Assembly (NCBI GenBank): GCA_017853685.1
Contig: JAFMJD010000003.1
Coordinates: forward strand, 1 to 44,301
Direction of reading: 5' to 3'
Source: Actinomycetota bacterium
GTDB lineage: Bacteria > Actinomycetota > Acidimicrobiia > Acidimicrobiales > Ilumatobacteraceae
Length of the DNA: 44,301 nt
The notes under the pieces were generated by a model. It did not search any database, was not told where the DNA came from, and saw only the letters and a program-made list of their open reading frames with translations. Below, in pieces: positions 35,762 to 44,301 of this stretch; the first letter of the stretch is position 1; every line of letters begins with the position of its first letter. The position numbers and the translations under genes are program-made.

Positions 35762-36478
35762 GTGGCCACGCAGCGACTGGTCTTCTTGCTGCGTCGACTG
35801 CCGCACCTGAGCCGCGAGCAGTTCCAGCACTACTGGTGGAACAACCATGCACCACTTGTTGCATCGCGGGCCGAGGTGCTCGGCATCCGCCGCTACCAGC
35901 AGGTGCACACCGTGCAAGCCGCGCGGCCCGACGGGCCCGAAGTATTCGACGGGATCGCCGAGTTGTGGTTCGACGGGCCCGCGCCCTCAGGGACGCCGGA
36001 ACAGCGAGCACAGGCGGGGGCCGATCTGCTCGCAGACGAGCGGAACTTCATCGACCTCTCGCGCTCGCCGATCTGGATGGCCGATGAGCACCTGATGCAG
36101 GAGCGTCCGCACGGCGGTCTACGCCTCACGGCAGCGTTGCGCCGCAAGGAGGGGGTCACGCGTGACTTCTTCCTGCGTCGCTGGCACGACGACCACGGTC
36201 CACTGGCGCTGCGCAACAACGACGTGTTCGGCTTCGGGCACTATGTGCAACTCCACACACCGGCTGACGCCGAAGAGCACCCGTTGCGGATCCGCCGGGG
36301 CGCACCCGAGCCGTTCGACGGTGTGTCGGAGATCTGGCTCGACGATGTGGACCCCGATCCGGCGCACGCCGCCGCCGTGCGCGCCAAGGTCACTGCCGAC
36401 GAGGACGACTTCTTGGATCGTGAACGCAGTGTGCTGTGGTTCTCCGAGGTGCGCGTGGTGGTGGATCGCTCCGCCTGA
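35762..36478 (+). CDS. EthD domain protein with two tandem EthD-like (dimeric alpha-beta barrel) repeats
   Basis: RLVFLLRRLPHLSREQFQHYWWNNHAPLV and RLTAALRRKEGVTRDFFLRRWHDDHGPLA. Confidence 0.85.
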   Translation: MATQRLVFLLRRLPHLSREQFQHYWWNNHAPLVASRAEVLGIRRYQQVHTVQAARPDGPEVFDGIAELWFDGPAPSGTPEQRAQAGADLLADERNFIDLSRSPIWMADEHLMQERPHGGLRLTAALRRKEGVTRDFFLRRWHDDHGPLALRNNDVFGFGHYVQLHTPADAEEHPLRIRRGAPEPFDGVSEIWLDDVDPDPAHAAAVRAKVTADEDDFLDRERSVLWFSEVRVVVDRSA

Positions 36479-36491
36479 TGCGCTGTGTCCC

Positions 36492-37241
36492 TCAGTGCCG
36501 CGGGCTCGGGTGTTCGTACAGCCACGGCGCGGACCCCTCGGCGTAGGCCACCCAGATCTCGCCATTGCCGCCGCCGGTGATGATGTTGGCCACGGCGTCG
36601 GCGATGTACGACGGCGGCGAGAACGTGGTGGCCGAACGCAGGTCCGACGGCACGATGTTGGTGTCGATGCCGCCGGGGCACACCGCATTCACCCGAATGT
36701 TGTGCGCAGCCAGCGCCGGGCCCGCCGAGCGGGCGAGGCCGATGACAGCGTGCTTGCTCATCGAATAGAACGGATCCGGTGGCTGGGCCATGAGGCCGGC
36801 GATCGATGCGGTGATCACCACATCGCCGCCCCCGCCTGCCACGAGATGGGGGATGGCTGCCATGAGTCCGTAGGCGACACCGTCCACGTTCACGCTCATC
36901 ACCTTGTCGTAGCCGTCGGGGCGCAGCCACGGCACGGGATCATCGAGCAGTGGCGCTCCCGTGGGGCGGGTCATCACGCCGGCGTTGAGATGCATGATGT
37001 CGAGACGTCCCTGCGAAGCGACGATGTCGGCGAGCACCTGCTCCCAGGCGTCCATTCGGCGCACATCGAGCGCCACTGCCGTACCGCCCACTTCGGTGGC
37101 TATCTGGCGCGCTCCGTCGAGGTTCACGTCGGCGGCAACCACACGCGCTCCATCGGCAGCAAGGCGTCGGCATGATGCCGCACCGATTCCAGAAGCGGCC
37201 CCGGTCACCAGCGCAACCTTCCCCGCGAATGCCCCCGCCAT
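36492..37241 (-). CDS. SDR family oxidoreductase
   Basis: TGAASGIGAAS, LNAG, YSMSKHA; RBS GGAGGGA before ATG 37241; the 648-aa ORF-track extension is unsupported. Confidence 0.9.
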   Translation of the reverse strand: MAGAFAGKVALVTGAASGIGAASCRRLAADGARVVAADVNLDGARQIATEVGGTAVALDVRRMDAWEQVLADIVASQGRLDIMHLNAGVMTRPTGAPLLDDPVPWLRPDGYDKVMSVNVDGVAYGLMAAIPHLVAGGGGDVVITASIAGLMAQPPDPFYSMSKHAVIGLARSAGPALAAHNIRVNAVCPGGIDTNIVPSDLRSATTFSPPSYIADAVANIITGGGNGEIWVAYAEGSAPWLYEHPSPRH

Positions 37242-37260
37242 CTCGGCTCCCTCCGTTGGT

Positions 37261-37280
37261 GCCGTGTCGTGTCGCACGGC
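37261..37280. promoter_or_regulatory. Inverted repeat between divergent genes (candidate operator)
   Basis: GCCGTG-TCGTGTCG-CACGGC. Confidence 0.35.
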
Positions 37281-37302
37281 GTGTTCCCGCTCGAGCATGT
37301 CA

Positions 37303-37308
37303 TAGCCT
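37303..37308 (+). promoter_or_regulatory. Putative -10 (TAGCCT), leaderless promoter
   Basis: TAGCCT, 8 nt, ATG at 37317. Confidence 0.45.
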
Positions 37309-37316
37309 CTGCACCC

Positions 37317-39164
37317 ATGACCACGCTCGATGCTCAGTCCGACGATCTCGCCGCACGCGGTGTTGCCTGGGACCTCGAGCCGTTGCTGGACGGGCGAGCC
37401 GATGTGGACGCGTTGCTCGACGAGGCCCAGTCGATCTCCGACGAGCTGGTGACCACGGGGCGCGGCCGGATCGCGGCGATGTCTGCGGGCGAACTCGCTG
37501 CGTTCCATCGCCGCTACGAATTGCTCATCGATCGCATCAATCGGGCGGCGAACTACGCACAACTCCACTTTGCCGTGAACACCAACGATCCGGCAGTGGG
37601 TGCCCGCATGGCCCATGTGGAGGAGCGGTCCACGGCCATCACGACACCGCTGATCTTCATCGAGCTCGAATGGGCGGCAGCGCCCGAGGATCAGGCGGAG
37701 TCGGTGCTGTCGGACCCGAACCCCGCCCTCGACTTCGTTCGTCATCACCTGCGCTCCGCTCGTCGGTACCAGCCGTACCTGCTCACCGAACCCGAGGAAC
37801 GGGTGATGAAGGAAAAGTCGGTCACGGGTGATTCGGCGTGGGCCCGTCTGTTCGACGAACTGATGTCGGCCGTGGAGGTGGAACTCGACGACGGATCGGG
37901 CGGAACACGAACCGCACCGCTCGAGCACGGGCTCGCGATGCTGCAGCACCCGGATCGTTCGGTCCGGGAGCACGCGCATGCTGCGGTGACTGCTGGTCTC
38001 GCGCCCGGACTTCGCACGCGTGCGTATGTGTTCAACACGCTGTTGAACGACAAGTCGGTGAACGATCGTCTCCGCACCTACCCCTCGTGGATCACGAGTC
38101 GGAATCTTGCCAACGAGGCGTCTGATGAATCGGTGCAGGCGTTGGTCGACGCTGTGGTCGCCCGCTACGACATTCCGCAACGCTGGTACGCGCTCAAGGC
38201 CAAGGTGCTCGGCATCCCGGTGTTGCGTGACTACGACCGAATGGCATCGGTGGCCACCACTGACGCCACGATCGGATGGGCCGCAGCCACCGAAGTAGTG
38301 GTGGACGCCTACGCATCGTTCTCCGGCGAGATCGCCTCGGTGGTGCAACGGTTCCTGCGCGAGCCGTGGGTCGATGCGCCCACGCGCCCGGGGAAGCGGG
38401 GCGGTGCCTTCTGTGCCTACACCGTGCCAGCCCACCACCCGTACCTGATGCTGAACTGGACATCACGCACACGCGATGTGGCCACACTTGCCCACGAACT
38501 GGGCCACGGTGTGCACGGCTACCTCTCGCGCGAGCAGGGCGTGTTCCAGATGTCCACTCCGCTCACGCTGGCCGAGACGGCATCGGTGTTCGGCGAGACC
38601 GTGACGCGCGCTCGGCTCATGGAACTGCTCGACGACCCCAACGAGCGCTTTGCGCTTGCTGCTTCGGGGATGGACGATGCGATAGCAACGGTGTTCCGTC
38701 AGGTGGCCATGAACCGCTTCGAGCACGCCGTTCACTCGCATCGGCGTGAGCGCGGCGAACTCTCTGTCGATGACTTCAGCAACGCGTGGACATCCACCCA
38801 GCGCGACATGCTCGGTGACTCCGTGGAGATCACTGATGGTTACCGCTCCTGGTGGAGTTACATCCCGCACTTCATTCACACGCCCGGCTACGTGTACGCA
38901 TATGCGTACGGTCAGTTGCTCGCGCTGTCGGTGTACCGCCGCTACGAAGAGGTGGGTGATGCCTTCGTGCCGCAGTACCTCGAACTCCTGCGGGCGGGCG
39001 GGTCCATGAGTCCCGAGGAGTTGGGCCGCATCGTGGACTGCGACCTCGCCGACCCGGGTTTCTGGGACGGTGGACTCGACATCATCGAGGCTCAGTTGCA
39101 GGCTGCCGAGGCCGCTGCGCTTGCAGCGGGCCGTCTTGCCCGCACGACGGGCGCCGGTTCGTGA
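37317..39164 (+). CDS. pepF: M3 family oligoendopeptidase (PepF-like)
   Basis: Zinc motif HELGHGVHGYLS; PGKRGGAFCAYTVPAHHPYLMLNW; IPHFIHTPGYVYAYAYGQLLAL. Confidence 0.9.
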   Translation: MTTLDAQSDDLAARGVAWDLEPLLDGRADVDALLDEAQSISDELVTTGRGRIAAMSAGELAAFHRRYELLIDRINRAANYAQLHFAVNTNDPAVGARMAHVEERSTAITTPLIFIELEWAAAPEDQAESVLSDPNPALDFVRHHLRSARRYQPYLLTEPEERVMKEKSVTGDSAWARLFDELMSAVEVELDDGSGGTRTAPLEHGLAMLQHPDRSVREHAHAAVTAGLAPGLRTRAYVFNTLLNDKSVNDRLRTYPSWITSRNLANEASDESVQALVDAVVARYDIPQRWYALKAKVLGIPVLRDYDRMASVATTDATIGWAAATEVVVDAYASFSGEIASVVQRFLREPWVDAPTRPGKRGGAFCAYTVPAHHPYLMLNWTSRTRDVATLAHELGHGVHGYLSREQGVFQMSTPLTLAETASVFGETVTRARLMELLDDPNERFALAASGMDDAIATVFRQVAMNRFEHAVHSHRRERGELSVDDFSNAWTSTQRDMLGDSVEITDGYRSWWSYIPHFIHTPGYVYAYAYGQLLALSVYRRYEEVGDAFVPQYLELLRAGGSMSPEELGRIVDCDLADPGFWDGGLDIIEAQLQAAEAAALAAGRLARTTGAGS

Positions 39165-40036
39165 TGTCAGCGGCACAGGCTCCGGTCATCAAGGTCGCCA
39201 CCTGGAACCTGTGGGGTCGCAACGGCGGTCACGAGCGTCGTCTCCCAGCCATCGTGGAGACACTGCGTCGCATCGACGCTGACGTGATCATGCTGCAGGA
39301 GTCGTGGGCGCAACAGGGTGACTTCTGTCAGCCCGAGTACCTCGCCGAATGTCTGGGTGGGTATTCGAGCGCGTGGGCACACGGTCCGTGGTTCTCGGGG
39401 TTCTGGCTCGGCAACTCGGTGCTCTCGCGGTGGCCGATCGTGCGGACCGAGATCCACCGTCTCCCGAGACTCGACAACGGCGACCCGATGTACCGACACG
39501 TCACGCTTGCCACGGTGCAGACCCCGTGGGGGGACTGGCCGTTCGCCTCGACGCACTTCGAGCACCCGTTCGACGGCTCGCGGCATCGGATGCTCCACGC
39601 CGAGAGCCTCCTGCACTTCGTTCGCTCGGTACGCGCTGGTGCAGCGAACAAGTTGCCGGTGGTGGTGGGTGGTGATCTGAACGCCGTGCCCGACAGCGAC
39701 GAGATTCGCATGCTCACGGGCCGTATGCCCGGCGTTCCGGGCGTGGTGTTCTCCGACGTGTGGGAACACATCGGCGCCGGCGGACGCTTCGGCGCCGAGG
39801 GACTCACGTGGCGCAGCGACAACCCGAACACCGGCGACAGTTCGTGGCCGAACCGTCGGCTCGACTACATCTTGGTGTCGCACCCCCGCAAGAAGCCTGC
39901 GGGCAACGCTCGCGGGATCTGGCTCGCGGGTACCGAAGCAATCGACGGGGTCTACCCGAGCGATCACGCAGCGGTGGTGGCCGAACTTGCGGTTCCGCGC
40001 GCCGATCCGGATGCGTCGGCGTCAGCCGAGGCCTGA
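39161..40036 (+). CDS. Endonuclease/exonuclease/phosphatase family protein
   Basis: VATWNLWG, DVIMLQE, VVGGDLNAVPDSDE, RLDYILV, SDHAAVVAEL. Confidence 0.9.
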   Translation: MMSAAQAPVIKVATWNLWGRNGGHERRLPAIVETLRRIDADVIMLQESWAQQGDFCQPEYLAECLGGYSSAWAHGPWFSGFWLGNSVLSRWPIVRTEIHRLPRLDNGDPMYRHVTLATVQTPWGDWPFASTHFEHPFDGSRHRMLHAESLLHFVRSVRAGAANKLPVVVGGDLNAVPDSDEIRMLTGRMPGVPGVVFSDVWEHIGAGGRFGAEGLTWRSDNPNTGDSSWPNRRLDYILVSHPRKKPAGNARGIWLAGTEAIDGVYPSDHAAVVAELAVPRADPDASASAEA

Positions 40037-40051
40037 ACCGGCGTCAGCCGA
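40017..40051. repeat. 13-bp direct repeat flanking convergent stop codons
   Basis: CGGCGTCAGCCGA at 40017-40029 and 40039-40051. Confidence 0.7.
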
Positions 40052-40865
40052 ACAGCCGATCCATGCCGAGTTCGGCGTGGTGATCGCCGCCGGGATCCAT
40101 CGGGGTGATCCTGCTCAGCCACGTGAGCGACACATAGCCGCGCTGTACGGCACCGGCGTCGGTGTTCTCGGGGAGTTCCACCGGATCGCCCCAGTCCATG
40201 CGTACGTGGAACGAGTTCTCGTGACCGATCTTGGGCTCGAGCGTGATCGGCTTTGACGTGCGGCCCGGTTGCACCGCAAGGTTGGTTCGGCGCCAGCCGA
40301 GGAGTTCGTTGATCTCCACGTTGGGGACGTTGATGTTGAGCACCTGCGGCTCGGACGGCATGTTGGCCACGATGGACTCGACAGCATGTGCGGCCACATG
40401 CGCGGCCGTGTCCCACTTCTGTCCGAGCAGCATCTCGTCCCACGCCTGTCCCATGACGCTGCCGACCGTCACGTCCTGGCTCACGGCAACGCCGGTGATC
40501 CCGCCGTTTCGCGCGGTGAGTGCCGCACCCACGGTGCCCGAGTGGTACACCGCCCGGCCGACGTTGGCGCCGGGATTGATGCCGGACACGACGAGGTCGA
40601 ACGGTTCACCGAAGGCGCCGAGTCGGGCGAAGAGCACGCACAGCGCCGGCGGGCCGCTGACCGTCCACACCTCGTCCACACCCTCGAGATGTGCACGATG
40701 AATTTCTGGACGCATCACGTTTAGCGCGCCGACCGCGCATGACGCACCGCTGTACTCGGTGTCGGGTGACACCACCACCACCTGCCCGAACGGACGCACC
40801 GCGAGTGCGAGTTTGTGCAGGCCGACGGAGTCGATGCCGTCGTCGTTGGTGACCATGATGCGCAT
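40044..40865 (-). CDS. surE: 5'/3'-nucleotidase SurE
   Basis: MRIMVTNDDGIDSVGLHKLA, SGASCAVG, VSGINPGANVGRAVYHSGTVGAA. Confidence 0.94.
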   Translation of the reverse strand: MRIMVTNDDGIDSVGLHKLALAVRPFGQVVVVSPDTEYSGASCAVGALNVMRPEIHRAHLEGVDEVWTVSGPPALCVLFARLGAFGEPFDLVVSGINPGANVGRAVYHSGTVGAALTARNGGITGVAVSQDVTVGSVMGQAWDEMLLGQKWDTAAHVAAHAVESIVANMPSEPQVLNINVPNVEINELLGWRRTNLAVQPGRTSKPITLEPKIGHENSFHVRMDWGDPVELPENTDAGAVQRGYVSLTWLSRITPMDPGGDHHAELGMDRLFG

Positions 40866-40872
40866 GGGCATC

Positions 40873-40878
40873 AGCGTA
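40873..40878 (-). promoter_or_regulatory. Putative -10 (TACGCT), leaderless promoter for surE
   Basis: TACGCT, 7 nt, ATG at 40865. Confidence 0.5.
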
Positions 40879-40953
40879 GGCGTTGCGGGTGAACCCGAGG
40901 TGGGTCAGGGGTGACGAGCGGGTGACTGTCCGATGGAGAGCCGGGATCCGATG

Positions 40954-42198
40954 TCACCACGAACACTGCATGTGCTTGATGCCATTGATGAACGCGCTCT
41001 GGAGGTACTCGGGTTCACCGGTGATCTGGAGGTTGGGTAGCCGGCGGCGGATCTCGTCGAACATCACGCCGATCTCGCGTCGGGCGAGGTTTGCCCCGAG
41101 ACAGAAGTGCGGACCACCCGCTCCGAAGCCCACCTGTTTGGTGGTGTCCCGAGCGATGTCGAAGCGATGCGGATCCGGGAACGCCGAATCGTCTCGGTTT
41201 GCCGAGCAGTAGAACATCACGACCTTGTCGCCTGCGTGGAGTTGCCTGCCGCCCACCTCGGTGTCGGCGGTGACCGTGCGGCGGAAGTGGATGACCGGCG
41301 TGGAGTAGCGCACGATCTCCTCCACCGCTCCACGGGTGTGGCGATCGAAGTCCGCGAACCACAGGTCTCGTTGGTCGGGGTGCTGCGTCAGCAGACGCAT
41401 GCCGTGGCTGATGGCGTTGCGTGTGGTCTCGTTGCCGGCCACCACGAGGAGGATGAAGAAGCTGCCGAACTCCTGCGGTGAGAGCCGGTCGCCGTCCACC
41501 TCGGCGTGCATGAGTGCGCTCGTGAGGTCCTCGCGGGGGTGGGCCAAGCGGTCCTCGCCGAGGGTCTGTGCGTACTGGAACATCTCGAGCGAGTCCTGCA
41601 TCAACTTCTCGAACGTGCCGCCGTACTCGGGATCACCGGCTCCGAGAATGGTGTTGGTCCACGCGAAGATCTGCTTCTCGTCCTCGGCGGGGATGCCCAT
41701 CATCTCGCAGATGATTCGCAGTGGGAGGGGAGCGGCCACCTCCTGGACGAAGTCGCACTGTCCGTTCGGGAAACGCTCGAGCAGATCGTCCACGAGCTGC
41801 GCAGCGACGGTCTTCACGTAATCCTCCACCCGTGAGATCTCCTTGGGCGTGAATCCCTTGGACACGATGGAACGGAGTCGGTAGTGCTTCGGGTCGTCCA
41901 TGTTGATCATCGATCCGAAGAACTCGTTGATCTCGGTGGGCAGGTCGCCGATGTTGGATCCGTTGCCGCTGCAGAACAACGCAGGGTTCCGGCTCACGTG
42001 CCAGATGTCGTCGAAGCGGGTGAGTGCGTAGTAGCCGGGTCCCTTCGGAAAGGGGGGAAGCTCGGCTTCCTCGAAGAAGGTGATGGGTGACTTGGTGCGC
42101 AGCGCATGGAATGCGCTCTCCCGGTAGTCACGGGGTGCGAGCCAGAAGTTGACGTCGGAGAGGTTGATCTCCTCCACCGGCACATCGAAGAGTTGCAT
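40954..42198 (-). CDS. Cytochrome P450 (CYP124/125/142-like)
   Basis: I-helix VVAGNETT, ExxR (EEIVR), heme loop VGFGAGGPHFCLGANLARREI. Confidence 0.94.
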   Translation of the reverse strand: MQLFDVPVEEINLSDVNFWLAPRDYRESAFHALRTKSPITFFEEAELPPFPKGPGYYALTRFDDIWHVSRNPALFCSGNGSNIGDLPTEINEFFGSMINMDDPKHYRLRSIVSKGFTPKEISRVEDYVKTVAAQLVDDLLERFPNGQCDFVQEVAAPLPLRIICEMMGIPAEDEKQIFAWTNTILGAGDPEYGGTFEKLMQDSLEMFQYAQTLGEDRLAHPREDLTSALMHAEVDGDRLSPQEFGSFFILLVVAGNETTRNAISHGMRLLTQHPDQRDLWFADFDRHTRGAVEEIVRYSTPVIHFRRTVTADTEVGGRQLHAGDKVVMFYCSANRDDSAFPDPHRFDIARDTTKQVGFGAGGPHFCLGANLARREIGVMFDEIRRRLPNLQITGEPEYLQSAFINGIKHMQCSW

Positions 42199-42204
42199 GG
42201 GGAG

Positions 42205-42210
42205 ATGCTA
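42205..42210 (-). promoter_or_regulatory. Putative -10 (TAGCAT), leaderless promoter for P450
   Basis: TAGCAT, 6 nt, ATG at 42198. Confidence 0.5.
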
Positions 42211-42237
42211 GGTCGCAGGGGGTAGCGGCAGTGGGGC

Positions 42238-42243
42238 TACCGT
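42238..42243 (+). promoter_or_regulatory. Putative -10 (TACCGT), leaderless promoter for PIG-L gene
   Basis: TACCGT, 6 nt, GTG at 42250. Confidence 0.5.
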
Positions 42244-42249
42244 GGGCTC

Positions 42250-43005
42250 GTGACCGATGCAGCCGGGCCCGACGACCTCCACGAGCGCACCGCCTCGGGT
42301 GTCGAGGTGGAGCGAGTACTCGTCGTCACGGCGCACCCCGACGATGTCGATTTCGGCGCGGCTGGAACGGTGGCCACGTGGACCGACCGGGGGATCGAGG
42401 TGGTGTACTGCATCGTCACCGACGGCGACGCGGGCGGATTCGACCCGGCCATCCCGAGGACCGCCATTGCAGGTATCCGTCGTGACGAACAGGCCGCTGC
42501 GGCCAAGGCTGTGGGGGTGGAACGACTGGTGTTCCTCGGGTATCCCGATGGCCGACTGCTGCCCACGCTGGATCTTCGGCGCGACATCTCGCGCGTCATC
42601 CGTCAGGTGCGCCCCCAACGACTGCTGTGTCAGTGCCCACAGCGCAACTTCTCGCGCATCTATGCCAGTCACCCGGATCACCTCGCTGCCGGCGAAGCGG
42701 CGCTGTGTGCCGTGTACCCCGATGCGCGCAACCCGTTCACGTTCACCGAACTGATCGACGAAGGACTCGACGCATGGTCGGTGCAGGACGTGTGGATGAT
42801 GGGCGGACCCAACCCGCAGCACCCCGTCGACATCACCGATCATCTCGACCGCAAGATCAGCGCTCTGCTGTGCCATGCCAGTCAGCATCCCGACCCCGAT
42901 CAGATGGCGACCCGAGTGCGGGCGTGGGGTGCCATGCAAGCCGAGCAATTCGGTCTCGGGGCGGGTCGTGCAGCAGAGTCGTTCCAGGTGATCGACACGC
43001 GGTGA
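42250..43005 (+). CDS. PIG-L family deacetylase
   Basis: VLVVTAHPDDVDFGAAGTVA, GYPDGRL, SHPDHLAAGEAAL. Confidence 0.92.
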   Translation: MTDAAGPDDLHERTASGVEVERVLVVTAHPDDVDFGAAGTVATWTDRGIEVVYCIVTDGDAGGFDPAIPRTAIAGIRRDEQAAAAKAVGVERLVFLGYPDGRLLPTLDLRRDISRVIRQVRPQRLLCQCPQRNFSRIYASHPDHLAAGEAALCAVYPDARNPFTFTELIDEGLDAWSVQDVWMMGGPNPQHPVDITDHLDRKISALLCHASQHPDPDQMATRVRAWGAMQAEQFGLGAGRAAESFQVIDTR

Positions 43006-43088
43006 GTCGCACCTGACCGCACGCCCGCTCAGTTCATTTCCGTCCAGCAACCGTCATACACAGATCCATCTCCCGAAAGAGGTCAGTC

Positions 43089-44291
43089 ATGCCCGAGGCA
43101 GTCATCGTCGCAACCGCCCGCAGCCCGATCGGCAGGGCCAACAAGGGGTCACTCGTCGGCATCCGCGCAGACGACCTTGCCGCCCAGATGCTCGCCGCAG
43201 TCATGGCCAAGGTTCCCCAACTCGGCTCCGCCGATATCGAGGACGTGATGATGGGAGCGGGTCAGCCTGCCGGTGAGCAGGGGAGCAACGTGGCCCGCCT
43301 TGCCGCGCTGCTTGCAGGCATCGATGCTCCCGGTGTCACGGTGAACCGCTACTGCTCGTCGTCGCTGCAGACGATTCGCATGGCAGCGCACGCGATCAAA
43401 GCGGGCGAGGGCGATTGCTTCATCGCTGCCGGCGTGGAGTGCGTGAGCCGGTATCAGTTCGGCGCTGCCGACACCGCACCGCAGAACCCGCGCTTCGACG
43501 ACGCCGGCAAGCGCACGGCGTTGCGCAGTCAGGGTGGGCAACCGTCGTGGTCGGCAGGCGCGGGTCTGCCCGACATCTACATCGCAATGGGGCAGACCGC
43601 GGAGAACGTGCGCGAAGCCGAGAACGTCTCGCGTGCCGACATGGATGCGTTCGGCGCGCGCTCGCAGCAGTTGGCGGTGGCTCACATCGAGAACGGGTTC
43701 TTCGAGCGTGAGATCGTTCCGGTGACGATGCCCGACGGCACCGTGGTGTCCCGTGACGACGGCCCCCGCGCCGGCACCACGGTCGAGGCACTTGCGCAAC
43801 TCAAGCCGGCGTTCCGGCCCGACGGGCAGATCACGGCCGGCAACGCGTGCCCGTTGAACGATGGCGCAGCAGCCGTGATCGTGATGAGCGACACCAAGGC
43901 CAAGCGCCTCGGTATCACACCACTCGCCCGCATCGTCTCGAGCGGGGTGAGTGCACTCAACCCCGAGATCATGGGACTGGGTCCGATCGAGGCATGCCGA
44001 CAGGCACTGGCGCGAGCAGGCATGACCATCGACGACATCGATCTCGTCGAGATCAACGAGGCGTTTGCCGCGCAGGTGCTTCCGTCGGCGCGTCACCTCG
44101 GTATCCCGATGGAGAAGCTGAACGTCCACGGCGGCGCGATTGCGCTCGGCCACCCCTTCGGCATGACCGGTGCACGCATCATGGCCACACTCATCAACGG
44201 GCTGCAGTTCGAGAACAAGTCGATCGGCATGGAGACGATGTGCGTCGGCGGTGGTCAGGGCATGGCCATGATCATCGAACGACTCAGCTGA
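43089..44291 (+). CDS. Acetyl-CoA C-acyltransferase (thiolase, FadA-type)
   Basis: [52 protein letters not shown]; all catalytic Cys/His present. Confidence 0.95.
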   Translation: MPEAVIVATARSPIGRANKGSLVGIRADDLAAQMLAAVMAKVPQLGSADIEDVMMGAGQPAGEQGSNVARLAALLAGIDAPGVTVNRYCSSSLQTIRMAAHAIKAGEGDCFIAAGVECVSRYQFGAADTAPQNPRFDDAGKRTALRSQGGQPSWSAGAGLPDIYIAMGQTAENVREAENVSRADMDAFGARSQQLAVAHIENGFFEREIVPVTMPDGTVVSRDDGPRAGTTVEALAQLKPAFRPDGQITAGNACPLNDGAAAVIVMSDTKAKRLGITPLARIVSSGVSALNPEIMGLGPIEACRQALARAGMTIDDIDLVEINEAFAAQVLPSARHLGIPMEKLNVHGGAIALGHPFGMTGARIMATLINGLQFENKSIGMETMCVGGGQGMAMIIERLS

Positions 44292-44301
44292 ATCGCTGCG
44301 G

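Noticed and set aside
34329-35810. 493-aa plus-strand ORF opposite the Rieske gene
   Set aside because: Antisense artefact; no recognisable domain, while the minus strand has complete Rieske motifs.
36492-38438. 648-aa minus-strand ORF
   Set aside because: Extension upstream of 37241 is antisense to the M3 peptidase; SDR start at 37241 has an RBS.
1-44301. CRISPR arrays, rRNA, transposases, phage genes, toxin-antitoxin pairs
   Set aside because: None seen: no regularly spaced repeats, no recombinase motifs, no rRNA-like stretches.

Overview
High-GC actinobacterial chromosomal window (gene content suggests an Acidimicrobiia/Ilumatobacter-type genome; this is inference). It is densely packed, with about 44 protein genes and one tRNA-Leu(GAG). 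I found no rRNA, CRISPR array, transposase or phage structural gene. From left to right: an Opp/Dpp-type ABC transporter operon (substrate-binding protein truncated by the window edge), secG, tRNA-Leu with its own promoter and terminator, then a mixed region (double NTF2-like protein, SDR, L,D-transpeptidase, acyl-CoA synthetase, CapA-like protein, MpaB/DUF2236-type oxygenase, predicted FeS photolyase, TauE/SafE, RidA). The rest is rich in oxidative lipid/steroid/xenobiotic-type catabolism genes: four P450-family proteins, 7Fe ferredoxin, four SDRs, two acyl-CoA dehydrogenases, two D-aminoacylase-like amidohydrolases, Rieske oxygenase, EthD and DUF1330 proteins, thiolase, PIG-L deacetylase. 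The most notable observation is a full-length P450-fold ORF (19359-20684) whose axial heme Cys is replaced by Asn, with degenerate I-helix but retained ExxR. It lies directly downstream of an intact P450 and overlaps a DUF1537 kinase/PdxA2-type dehydrogenase pair. Other leads: a LvaA/LvaB-like kinase plus small partner pair, a translationally coupled two-gene module with a LysM-like protein lacking a signal peptide, recurrent TANNNT hexamers 6-8 nt upstream of start codons (leaderless signature, at least 13 genes), and hairpins built around stop codons at convergent gene ends. All family assignments come from reading motifs by eye; no database search was run.
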